This document shows, piece by piece, positions 10,701-17,863 of a DNA stretch of 64,000 nucleotides. The translations under genes were made by a program, and so were the position numbers. Location: NCBI RefSeq assembly GCF_019740355.2, contig NZ_CP091819.1:2294001-2358000 (forward strand). The letters are read 5' to 3'. Source of the DNA: Paracrocinitomix mangrovi (lineage in GTDB: Bacteria; Bacteroidota; Bacteroidia; Flavobacteriales_D; Crocinitomicaceae). The notes beneath the pieces were generated by a model. It was not told the origin of the DNA. It saw only the letters and a program-made list of their open reading frames with translations, and did no database searches. Position 1 is the first letter of the stretch; every line of letters starts with the position of its first letter.

Positions 10701-12456
10701 TTTAGGTGAATCAGTAGTTTACAACAATAGCCAAGAAGCCTTTGTTAAAGTGGAATACTCAGTTAACGGAGGATCAACCTGGTATTCTTTTAATAATGGA
10801 AACAACGTTGCAGGTGGTGAACAATTGACTGCTGCTGCAAACAACGGAGCTCAAATTGTATTGAAAGCTACTTGTACTAACCAACAAGGAAACTGGACTA
10901 ATACTGAAATATCTAATACCAATAGCCAATACGTATATGTATTGAAAAATGGAGATCAAGCTCCTAATTTTGCTCCGGCTCAAGGTCAGGCTTCAGTTGA
11001 GACATTCCTTGCAGGAGTTGTAGATGGTCAAGGAAATGTTTCTATCGGTCCAAATGACGTAATCTATTTATTTGAACTACGTCATGTAGGAAATTATGGT
11101 GTAGATTATCAGGACTGTGTGATGTTAATAACATTGGACGAAAATGGAAACTGTTCTCCTCCTTCTAATCCAACAGGAAGTGGAAATAATCATGGACAGG
11201 TTTATTTAACGCCAAAATTTACCAACATTTCACCAAGTTCAATTTCAATTTCATCAAGAGAGCAAAGTTTTGATTTGAAAACTAAAGTTGAAAACATCAA
11301 TGAAAAAGCAGATTTGCAATTGATTGTAAATGGAATTCAAAATAAAGTATTTGACTACAATCTTGACAATCAATTGATGACAGCGAAATTGAAGCTTCAA
11401 GAAGGAAACAACATTGTTAAAATTATTGCTACAAATGGCAATAAAAAACAAGACATGACTTATACCATTAAGTATGAGCCTCAACAAGTTGTTACCAACA
11501 CAGTTATTGCTCCGGCAATTACTAATATTACTCCAAGTACAACTTCTTCTAAAACTGGAAGTACTACTTATGCTTTCAAGGCAAAAGTTGATAATGTGAC
11601 TAACAAGAATCAAATTAAATTGACCTTGAATGGACAGGCTGTAACAACATTCACTTATTCAACTTCAACTAAACAAGTTTCAGCAGTATTGCAATTACGT
11701 GCGGGAAGTAACTCAATTAAGTTAGACGCAACGAATGGTGATAAAAATGCAAGCAGAACTTATACAGTGAACTATGAAGCTAAAGAGGTTATCAATACTA
11801 CTGTTTTGAAACCAGAGATTACGGCTATCAGTCCTTCTACGAATGTTTCAACTGTGAACACTCCTAGTTTAATGTTTAAAGCTAAAGTAACAAACGTGTC
11901 AGGTAAAACAGGCATCCAAATTAAAGTAAATGGTGCACCTTATACCACATTTAGTTATAGCACAGCAACAGGACAATTAACGGCTGTTGTTAATCTTAGA
12001 CAAGGTGCAAACACAATTAGTGTTAGTGCTGTAAATGGTAACTTAAGTGAACAAAAAACATTTACAATTACCTATACACCTAAAACAACAACCATTGATA
12101 AAAACACCAATGGAGGTTCACGTCCAAATGGAGGTAGTACAAATACCAAAACTACGACTTCAGGAGGTACCAAGACTACAGGTGGAACTACAACTACTTC
12201 TGGTGGAACAAAAACTACCACAACTTCAGGAGGTAGTAAAACCACAACTACTTCAGGTGGAAGTACTACGAAAACAACTGGAGGTACAACAACCACTTCT
12301 GGTGGAACAAAAACTACCGGAGGAAGCACTACTAAAACAACAGGGGGTACCACAACCACTTCTGGAGGGACAAAAACCACAGGTGGAAGTACTACTAAGA
12401 CTACCGGAGGAAATGTTCAAGAACAATCTGGGGGAAGTAGAAGAGGTGGAATATAA
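4741..12456 (+). CDS. Giant adhesin-like protein: N-terminal barrel-like domain, Ig-like array, Thr/Gly tail
   Basis: 2571 residues. Signal peptide 1-21 (SFAQ). Residues about 22-285 look like an outer-membrane beta-barrel (WFIGINAGATWH, GFTFGRSF, aromatic-ended strands). From about 310 to 2430 follow many Ig-like modules of 80-95 residues, each with PP-V--I-NP, an ITV-VNG strand, F-Y, then L-EG-N-I-VTATN--G. Two near-copies of a different module (GPCGPRFNPGNS ... SNHPGSMG-WEICI) lie near 1266-1380 and 1838-1955. The last 130 residues are Thr/Gly/Ser repeats ending in GGSRRGGI. No type IX sorting domain is seen. The barrel-then-Ig order recalls intimin-type inverse autotransporters, which is inference only. 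A hairpin terminator follows. Confidence 0.8.
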   Translation: MKRIFTLLFLSLFLATGSFAQKSYVNYSRDSKWFIGINAGATWHSRTEVDNLIKGGYGFTFGRSFGMRPEKLFSWDLRFRYLHGWWGGQSTSLYSLDSNAVANMPDTYPKTTVLQTYQDTSGGFVPNFRTQLLSGSLELALNTNRLRQNTGWNFQIFGGIGVKGYNTKADLTDEFGNIYDYSTFGNNKIDYLTAQDGNYETDITGSDANFHVDWMGSFGAGISYQVAPWASIGISHKMTWTRNDDMFDGMPNLANGSPSPSNDIYHYSSAGIRFHLFGGNNNTVIKDPIVEDTTNINNFDVIDDPVVTNPVIQQPPVVDIYDPGTSPYTVEYDHFTLRARVHNVNGKQNITFKQNGNFNNNFSYNATSDEFASTVLLQPGQNIFEITGVNTAGQDYESTIIIYKKEQPTLDPPIVTITNPPYSPYTTANNLFSFASTVLNVDSKAQIKVYFNGNYLPDFTYNTSTKALYATLHLVEGTNSITVTATNAAGSDSKTAKIIYDKPEQIQPPVVNIINPSNNPHSTNVNSKSITATVLNVASKNDIIVEVNGHPTTNFTFNNNTKQVNFTASLLEGANVVQVTGSNQAGVDQDQTTIIYTKPEAPKPPVVTYIDPAVDPTIVYSSTYNVTAKVLNVNSASDIKLKINGVQSYNFAYSASSDLMTFTTNLVLGSNVIEITATNNVGQDIETTTIIQKRVVPQAPPIVDITYPGTDNMVYTTPNITLFAKVLNVNSPNNITVTVNGNSTAAFNYNTATKILQLPLVLNEGVNNVTITGTNTSGSDTDTRLIIYKKPQQPTPPTVNFVNPATSPYLVTVENYTITANTTHIDDKSQIIFKQNGVLIQNAQYTFTANHQIIYNAQLIPGSNVFEVNVTNNDGTASDLAIVTYKVETTPCIIPTVGYISPVPYSTVNDPNVNIEAQINNYSNGTTVELILNGVSQGYMAFNQNTSLATLPAVLSEGSNSVKIVVTNSCGTNHATFTLNYVAPEAPCIDPTLTAIGGTSITTQEDKITLQVGVTEIQNQASILAMLNDQTTQFTYDAGTHTITLTDLPLNIGQNMVVLTAVNDCGTANLTINIQREQCNLPVISNINPANGNSVTTENVAFSAKVDNAIASEVELVVNGISQQFNFNAQTHVLTANIPLNIGANVVVIDAQNACGRANKSVTYNRTIPCENIAYSLVHPSTLNATVTDANYSVLLHVTGTLQASGITATVNGSNATVNFDQVAGNITLSGITLNEGANAIVINLTNDCSSQSVTYSVTYEPEVEGPCGPRFNPGNSEWQFCLVTPNGTYNRDNLANNPSFTYSGPATAAYFMPIAGGGDAVVNGQAYSVQAGQYYLFEGNLTVDVASNHPGSMGQWEICINADAVPQHGNGNNRPPSPCEAPPCDPVSFNMMQPSSNSATVTDANYTITANIAGVSGQNQITVKQNGTNIPFTYDAGTQIISVNNITLVDGQNNFIITGTNDCSNETLNYQIQYNGCQAPVISLGTNATSVTTAQYTFSAAVTNISNANQIQVLHNNAPVTIVFDQNTGSIGGEVTLIEGQNDFVINANGCEITNTQFSVTYTIPCQPIVYSLSNPAQNSTSSASEVYSIELVAQNVNPATIEVKLNGATIPHTFGNDIIGIGNIQLIDGANTVTVTMSNACSNETVTYTIQHDGCDAPVINLGNNSDAVTNPAYNFAATVTNIDNQNQIQLTLNGTSSNFTFDAGTGALSAQLQLQEGQNTIVITANGCTNASNTFNVGYTVPCNPVSYTLVNPQNASTAVTEANFNLSLTAQNASNVSATLNGTAVNPQFNAQNGSINLSGLTLVAGANQIVVSLSNNCSNETVTYNVTYNEPAGPCGPRFNPGNSAWEFCLITPNGTYTRDDLANNPSFSYAGPATSAYFKPIAGGGNAIVNGQDLTLDNGKYYLFTGNLTVDVSSNHPGSMGHWEICITSNNAPTSGNGNNRPQSPCEGDPTGGNNTGGSGFDIQGNGTVQVNNDVCATIKCLGESVVYNNSQEAFVKVEYSVNGGSTWYSFNNGNNVAGGEQLTAAANNGAQIVLKATCTNQQGNWTNTEISNTNSQYVYVLKNGDQAPNFAPAQGQASVETFLAGVVDGQGNVSIGPNDVIYLFELRHVGNYGVDYQDCVMLITLDENGNCSPPSNPTGSGNNHGQVYLTPKFTNISPSSISISSREQSFDLKTKVENINEKADLQLIVNGIQNKVFDYNLDNQLMTAKLKLQEGNNIVKIIATNGNKKQDMTYTIKYEPQQVVTNTVIAPAITNITPSTTSSKTGSTTYAFKAKVDNVTNKNQIKLTLNGQAVTTFTYSTSTKQVSAVLQLRAGSNSIKLDATNGDKNASRTYTVNYEAKEVINTTVLKPEITAISPSTNVSTVNTPSLMFKAKVTNVSGKTGIQIKVNGAPYTTFSYSTATGQLTAVVNLRQGANTISVSAVNGNLSEQKTFTITYTPKTTTIDKNTNGGSRPNGGSTNTKTTTSGGTKTTGGTTTTSGGTKTTTTSGGSKTTTTSGGSTTKTTGGTTTTSGGTKTTGGSTTKTTGGTTTTSGGTKTTGGSTTKTTGGNVQEQSGGSRRGGI
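12090..12420 (+). repeat. Low-complexity Thr/Gly-coding repeats
   Basis: Imperfect tandem units coding for TTTSGGTKTTGG-like peptides form the 3' end of the giant gene. Such DNA is prone to slippage, so length differences between strains are likely. Confidence 0.8.
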
Positions 12457-12479
12457 AATTTTCATTACTGAAACAAAAA

Positions 12480-12507
12480 AAGGGAAGCCAATTAGCTTCC
12501 CTTTTTT
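12480..12507 (+). terminator. Terminator after the giant surface protein gene
   Basis: Hairpin with arms AAGGGAAGC and GCTTCCCTT around a 6-nt loop, followed by a T run, 23 bp after the stop codon. The remaining bases to 12832 are an AT-rich leader for the LytTR gene, with a weak AGATT/AATCT hairpin near 12792-12807. Confidence 0.8.
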
Positions 12508-12832
12508 AATGACTTCTAATTTCCGTTGTCATTAAAAATCCAGATTTTATTAATCTGAATTGTAGCGCGTATATTTTCAGTCATAAGCACATTGTTAGAT
12601 TTTTTCATTCAACAAGTTACAATCAAATCTCACACTCTTGTTGAAAATAAAGTTTACGCCACTGCATTTTTATTGAAATGTATAAAATTGCAATTCTGTG
12701 GTTAAAACCAATTGATCAATATTCCTATATTTACGAAAGGTGTGTAATTTTTAATGATATCTGATTATTAATATTTGAAGCACCAGGGGCAGATTAATAA
12801 AATCTGAACCCGACCATGAAAAAGATTACCTT

Positions 12833-13609
12833 ATGAAATTGAAATCAATTATTGTAGACGACGAAGAGCTGGCTAGAAAAAACTTGAGCATGTTACTTGA
12901 AGAGTATTGTCCTGAAATAGAAATTATAGGAGATGCTGGTAATGTAACTGATGCAAAAGAACTTATAGAATCTGAAAAACCTGATGTTGTTTTTCTTGAC
13001 ATTAGAATGCCAAGTGGATCTGAAGGATTTGACCTTTTAGAATCTATTGAAAACCGAAATTTCCTGGTAGTTTTTGTTACTGCATTTAAAGACTATGCTC
13101 TAAGAGCTTTTCAAGCCAATGCGATTCACTATGTATTAAAGCCAATTGACATTGAAGATTTAAAGGATGCTGTTTCAAGATTAGTTGAATCAAAGACGGC
13201 TTTCGCAGAAAATCCAGAAAACTTTGATACCTACTTTGAGTCTATTAAAAATTTATCAACTTCAATGGAATCTGAAGGCTATGGTAATAAAGTTGCTATA
13301 AGCCATACAAAAGGAATCAAGTTGGTTCATATTGAAGACATTATGTATTTGGAAGCTTCGGGTAACTGTACTGTTTTGTACTTTGCTGACGGAACAAGAT
13401 ATCTTGATACCAGAACATTGAAAATTTATGAAGGTATCTTAAACCCTGAAATATTCTATCGAATCCATAAATCTCACATCATAAATTTAGATTACCTCAA
13501 AGAATATCTAAATGAAGATGGTCATTTTGCTGTTCTAAAAAATGGAAAACTGCTCCCTGTTGCTAGAAACAGAGTTTCCACTTTTGTTAAAACTTTGAAA
13601 TCTCTATAA
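12833..13609 (+). CDS. LytTR-family response regulator
   Basis: 258 residues. Receiver domain at 1-125 with acidic pocket VDDEE (9-12), phospho-acceptor Asp56 in FLDIRMP and Lys103 in LKPID. A LytTR DNA-binding domain covers about 150-255 (VAISHTKGIKLVHIEDIMYLEA, FYRIHKSHIINLDY). Members bind direct repeats upstream of target genes after phosphorylation. The stop codon directly abuts the GTG start of the sensor kinase, so the two are co-translated and form a two-component pair. The neighbouring giant surface-protein gene is a possible target. Confidence 0.92.
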   Translation: MKLKSIIVDDEELARKNLSMLLEEYCPEIEIIGDAGNVTDAKELIESEKPDVVFLDIRMPSGSEGFDLLESIENRNFLVVFVTAFKDYALRAFQANAIHYVLKPIDIEDLKDAVSRLVESKTAFAENPENFDTYFESIKNLSTSMESEGYGNKVAISHTKGIKLVHIEDIMYLEASGNCTVLYFADGTRYLDTRTLKIYEGILNPEIFYRIHKSHIINLDYLKEYLNEDGHFAVLKNGKLLPVARNRVSTFVKTLKSL

Positions 13610-16552
13610 GTGAAATCGGCATTTCTTCTGTTTTTATGTCTCTTGTATTTTGCTTCATATGGACAGAAGTACAACTTCAAAAATTATAATGTTGAAGACG
13701 GTTTAGCGCAGTCTCAAATTAACGATATCAATCAGGATTATCTGGGATATTTGTGGATTGGAACTGAGTCTGGATTAAGCCGATTCAATGGTTTGGAATT
13801 TGTCAATTACTCCATGGGAAATGGACTACCCGACAATAAAATTGAGAAAATATTTTTAGATGTTGATAGCAGTTTATGGATTGGAACACCAAGTGGAATT
13901 TCTAAATTCCATGAAAATAAATTCATCCCCTATCTGTTTCCCGAACCACAAAGAGTAAATGACCTAATTCGTTATAAGGATCAGCTTTATATCGCAACAA
14001 ACAATGGTTTATGGACCTTTAAAGAAGGAGTGTTCAACAAAATTCAATTTGACCTTGAAGATGATCTTTATGTAAGATCTTTAGAGATTTTAAATGATGA
14101 TCTTTTAATTGGAGCAAGAGATGGCTTGTATGCCTACAATAGCAAGTTAATTCCGTTTCAAAATGATTCAAGTTTTCTAAAATTTAATATTAGTGATCTT
14201 AAAAATTTGGGAGGTGATTTAATCATATCTACTTATGGAGATGGATTATTTAAGTACACTAAAAATGGCGACTTAAGTCAATATGATATTGAATATTCTC
14301 GGATTAGATCTTTTTACGCAGATGAGGACGTCATTTTATGTTCAACTATTAATGGATATTTAGAAATAAGAAAAGACAAACACTATTATTACGACAGTGA
14401 CAATGGCTTAGGAAACGCTAAAGTAGTTTGCTCATTTAAGGATAGAGAAGGAAATTACTGGTTGGGTATGGATGCCAATGGAATACTCAAATTTTTAGGT
14501 AAATCCATTATTTCCTACTCCACAAAAGAAGGTATTAGCTCTAATATCGTAATGAGCATAGGCCAATTAAGGGACAGCACTTTTATTTTTGGAACTTATG
14601 GTGAAGGAGTAACAGTTTACAAAGAGGGAAAAGCAAAATATCTCACCAAAGACAACGGCCTGGATGACAATACAATTTGGGCAGTTAAAACAGATAGCGC
14701 TCAACGATCTTGGATTGGAACTTCAAGAGGAGTTAAATGTATCGAAAACGGCAAAGTTGTTCTTCAGGAAATTACTTCACAAATTGATTCAAAAACAAGA
14801 AGTATTTGTTTTATTGACGACAAATACTTTTTCGGAGGCACAGACGGGCTCTACGTTATGAGCGAAGGGCATGTACTGCATTTAGAACACACCAAAGACA
14901 TTAACATCAATGTTTTGTGCCCTATTGGTGACGATCTTTTTATTGGTAGCAGAAATGGTCTTTTTTTGACTCAATTATCAGACAACTACTCATCAGTGAA
15001 AACTGTGGAGGTTCCGGAATCTAATGTTTACTCACTTTGTCTTGACAGAAATAACAACTTGTGGATAGGAACAGAAAATGGCTTATTTGTTCGACTTTCC
15101 GACAAAAGTATTGTCCCTTTTGACCTAGATAAAAATGAATTTAAGTCAAAAACGATATTGGGTCTAATTGAAAGTGAAAATGGAGATATCTGGGTGTCTA
15201 CCATGAGTGGTGTTTATCAAATAAATATTCAAGAAAAAGGAAGGTACGTATTTAAGATAAATCACTTTGGAACTGGTGAAGGAATGGTGAATTTAGAGGC
15301 AAATTTAAATGCAATTTATGAAGATGTTGAGGGTAAAATTTGGGTAGGAACATCAAGTGGGTTGGTTAGAATTGACCCCTCTTTAAATGAAGAATTATTT
15401 GAATTCAAAACACCCACTGTTCATTTTACAGGAGTGAGGTTATTTATGGAAAACTTTGATTATGATAGATTCAAAGTTGAATATGGCAATAACAAAGATG
15501 TGCCTTCTGCTATTTCGTTGCCATATGATCAAAACCATCTCACCTTTGATTTTATTGGTATCAACTTGAAGAATCCTGAATCTGTTTTATATGAATACAG
15601 GTTATCAGGCGCAAACGACAGCTGGTCTCCGATATCAAAAGCCATGTACGCTACATATTCTGACATATCCCCAGGCAATTATTCATTTGAAGTAAGAGCT
15701 ACTAACAAATCCATGAAATGGTCAGAAATAAAAAGCATTGAAATAGAAATACGTCCACCATTTTGGAGAACCTGGTGGTTTATCATATTAAGTTTTATCC
15801 TTGCTTTTTTCTTGTTATTGATGGTATTCCAAATTAGGATCCGAGCTATTAAGCAAAAACAAGAAAATGAAAAATTGAGCTATAAAAACAGACTATTATT
15901 TCTTGAGCAGCAATCACTTAACGCCTCTATGAATAGACACTTTATTTTTAACTCACTTAATTCTATTCAATATTTCATCAATAGTTCAGATAAATTAAGT
16001 GCCAATAAATACTTGTCAAGCTTTGCTAAATTGATTAGAAAAAATCTGGACAGCTCCACTCAAAATAACTTTATTGTAACACTACAGGAAGAAGTTGAAC
16101 GCATTGAGCTGTATTTGACCTTGGAAAAAATGCGTTTTCAAGAGAAATTTGACTACGAAATCAATGTATCTTCATCATTAGATACAGAAGGAACTGAAAT
16201 TCCGAGCATGATTTTGCAACCTTTTGTAGAAAATTCAATAATTCATGGCGTGCTTCCTTTGAGTAAAAAAGGCAAAATCACCATCAATATTTATGAGGAA
16301 TTTGACAATGTAGTTTTTGAGGTAATTGATGATGGTGTAGGTATAGATAATGCCCTTAAAAACAAAAAGGAAACAATGAGCGGAGACCACGAATCTAAAG
16401 GGATGGAGATAACAAGTAGACGTATAGAATTGCTGCGCAAATTGACTGGTGATCACCTGATGATTATTGGACCTTATCAAATCAATAATGAGAAGGGTGA
16501 AAGTCAAGGAACTAAGGTGATTATCAAGATGACTTTACACATGGAAGAATAA
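13610..16552 (+). CDS. Two-component sensor: beta-propeller, Y_Y_Y domain, LytS-type histidine kinase
   Basis: 980 residues, GTG start immediately after the regulator's stop. Signal peptide 1-19. A sensor propeller of repeated WIGT--GLSRF units covers roughly 25-600, a Y_Y_Y domain about 620-715, and one membrane helix 721-742. The His_kinase domain (PF06580 type) has NRHFIFNSLNSIQYF with His777, then the ATP-binding N box (LQPFVENSIIHG, about 869) and G box (DDGVGID, about 906). The ligand is sensed outside the inner membrane and phosphate passes to the adjacent LytTR regulator. In related Bacteroidota systems such sensors respond to glycans or envelope state; the ligand here is unknown. Confidence 0.92.
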   Translation: MKSAFLLFLCLLYFASYGQKYNFKNYNVEDGLAQSQINDINQDYLGYLWIGTESGLSRFNGLEFVNYSMGNGLPDNKIEKIFLDVDSSLWIGTPSGISKFHENKFIPYLFPEPQRVNDLIRYKDQLYIATNNGLWTFKEGVFNKIQFDLEDDLYVRSLEILNDDLLIGARDGLYAYNSKLIPFQNDSSFLKFNISDLKNLGGDLIISTYGDGLFKYTKNGDLSQYDIEYSRIRSFYADEDVILCSTINGYLEIRKDKHYYYDSDNGLGNAKVVCSFKDREGNYWLGMDANGILKFLGKSIISYSTKEGISSNIVMSIGQLRDSTFIFGTYGEGVTVYKEGKAKYLTKDNGLDDNTIWAVKTDSAQRSWIGTSRGVKCIENGKVVLQEITSQIDSKTRSICFIDDKYFFGGTDGLYVMSEGHVLHLEHTKDININVLCPIGDDLFIGSRNGLFLTQLSDNYSSVKTVEVPESNVYSLCLDRNNNLWIGTENGLFVRLSDKSIVPFDLDKNEFKSKTILGLIESENGDIWVSTMSGVYQINIQEKGRYVFKINHFGTGEGMVNLEANLNAIYEDVEGKIWVGTSSGLVRIDPSLNEELFEFKTPTVHFTGVRLFMENFDYDRFKVEYGNNKDVPSAISLPYDQNHLTFDFIGINLKNPESVLYEYRLSGANDSWSPISKAMYATYSDISPGNYSFEVRATNKSMKWSEIKSIEIEIRPPFWRTWWFIILSFILAFFLLLMVFQIRIRAIKQKQENEKLSYKNRLLFLEQQSLNASMNRHFIFNSLNSIQYFINSSDKLSANKYLSSFAKLIRKNLDSSTQNNFIVTLQEEVERIELYLTLEKMRFQEKFDYEINVSSSLDTEGTEIPSMILQPFVENSIIHGVLPLSKKGKITINIYEEFDNVVFEVIDDGVGIDNALKNKKETMSGDHESKGMEITSRRIELLRKLTGDHLMIIGPYQINNEKGESQGTKVIIKMTLHMEE

Positions 16553-16579
16553 ATTTTGGTTAAAAAGTTGTTAAAACAC

Positions 16580-16610
16580 TTGTGTTGACAATATTTATTT
16601 ACTATATTTG
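16580..16610 (+). promoter_or_regulatory. Promoter of the acidic lipoprotein gene
   Basis: TTG at 16580-16582 and TATATTTG at 16603-16610, spaced 20 bp, match the flavobacterial TTG/TAnnTTTG promoter. The start codon is 35 bp downstream. Confidence 0.6.
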
Positions 16611-16644
16611 TTATTGACTACATGCATATAATTGCTACAACGTC

Positions 16645-16944
16645 ATGAAAAAGTTAATTTACATATCATTTGTTTTTGCCATTTTACTGGCTTTTACTTC
16701 TTGTGAAAAGGAGGTAATTACGCCTAATGCAGATCCAAACACATCTAATGTAGACAGTGATGTATTTTCTACCGGAGGTATTCGTGGTGGTTCATCAGAT
16801 GATCCTAGTGGAGACGAAAATGGTGGAGGCGGAGTAGTTGATCCGGATGAAGACGAAGATTTCAACAAAGGAGACAAAGGCGGAAAAGGCGGAGTTGTTG
16901 ACCCGGACGAAGACGAAGACTTTAATGAAGAAGATGGTAAATAA
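16645..16944 (+). CDS. Small acidic lipoprotein with duplicated motif
   Basis: 99 residues. Lipobox AFTSC with Cys at residue 20, then a Gly/Asp/Glu-rich chain. The motif GGVVDPDEDEDFN occurs twice near the C-terminus, separated by a GDKGGKG-type linker. The Asp-rich units could bind divalent cations, but no known repeat is matched exactly. It has its own promoter and terminator. Confidence 0.7.
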   Translation: MKKLIYISFVFAILLAFTSCEKEVITPNADPNTSNVDSDVFSTGGIRGGSSDDPSGDENGGGGVVDPDEDEDFNKGDKGGKGGVVDPDEDEDFNEEDGK

Positions 16945-16966
16945 TTGATTTACCCACAAAATATTT

Positions 16967-16994
16967 AAAACCTCGATTACTTCGAGGTTTTTTT
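16967..16994 (+). terminator. Terminator after acidic lipoprotein gene
   Basis: Hairpin with arms AAAACCTCGA and TCGAGGTTTT followed by a T run. Confidence 0.8.
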
Positions 16995-17079
16995 ATGTCC
17001 GAAATTCCCCTTTTCAATCTCAATTGCTTTTAAAATTATAATTTGCTGTAATCAACTCAAATACATATTTTTAGCAGGT

Positions 17080-17811
17080 ATGCGTCTTTACATTGCACTT
17101 ATAGTATTTATACCATTTCTTGTATCCGCACAAAAAACTAAAAAGGTGGTTATAGAAGACTATGATCTATTTGCTAGGCATGAATACTATGTGCTTAAAA
17201 AAGATAAATCCATCAAACATGGTGTATTTAAAAGTACTTGGGTGAATGGAAATCCACGATTGGAGGGTTATTATAAAAATGGCAAAAAGGATAGCTTATG
17301 GACCTACTTTCATCAATACAAACCAATTGTTTGTTCAAGAGGTTATTATGAAGAAGATAAAAAAATAGGAGTTTGGGAATACTTTGACAGTAAAGGCAAA
17401 ATAATGAATAGGTATGATCACAGCACCCATCAATTAAGTTATACCACTTTTGTTGATACAGTTAAAACATATGAATTGAGAATTAATGATTCAACGTTTG
17501 AAGCTAAACCGCAACAACCTCCTATTTTTCTTGAAGGAGAAACAGTTAAAAACCGAGTGATTCAAGAAAATATCTCATACCCTCAAGAAGCCATAACCAA
17601 CAACATTTTTGGAACTGTTCATGTATCCTTTTTTGTAAATAATGAAGGACAAGCTACAGATCATCAAATTATTAAATCTATTGGTGGAGGTTGTGATGAA
17701 GAAGCCCTTCGCGTTGTAATGCTAATTCCGGATGAATGGGCACCCGCAATTTACAATGGCACTGTTGTAGAATCAAAGGTAATTGTACTTATTACATTTG
17801 TTTTAAACTAA
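17080..17811 (+). CDS. Exported protein with MORN-like repeats and TonB C-terminal domain
   Basis: 243 residues with a signal peptide (VSAQ). Residues about 45-125 carry MORN/YwqK-like repeats (GYYKNGKKDSLWTYF, GYYEEDKKIGVWEYF). Residues about 155-243 form a TonB C-terminal-like domain (ISYPQEAITNNIFGTVHVSFFVNNEGQ), which in Bacteroidota often occurs without the membrane anchor. It may work in periplasmic energy coupling or protein-protein contacts; the partner is unknown. It converges with the metalloprotease gene. Confidence 0.75.
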   Translation: MRLYIALIVFIPFLVSAQKTKKVVIEDYDLFARHEYYVLKKDKSIKHGVFKSTWVNGNPRLEGYYKNGKKDSLWTYFHQYKPIVCSRGYYEEDKKIGVWEYFDSKGKIMNRYDHSTHQLSYTTFVDTVKTYELRINDSTFEAKPQQPPIFLEGETVKNRVIQENISYPQEAITNNIFGTVHVSFFVNNEGQATDHQIIKSIGGGCDEEALRVVMLIPDEWAPAIYNGTVVESKVIVLITFVLN

Positions 17812-17812
17812 A

Positions 17813-17842
17813 AAAGGCGCCAGAACAATTTCTAGCGCCTTT
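17813..17842. terminator. Bidirectional terminator between convergent genes
   Basis: Inverted repeat with arms AAAGGCGC and GCGCCTTT, flanked by A runs on one side and T runs on the other, between the TonB-like gene and the M43 protease gene. Confidence 0.75.
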
Positions 17843-17863
17843 ATAAATAATTAATAACCAAGT

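Noticed and set aside
12072-12380. Minus-strand frame coding for PPEVVVV repeats
   Set aside because: It is the mirror of the Thr/Gly-coding low-complexity tail of the giant gene.
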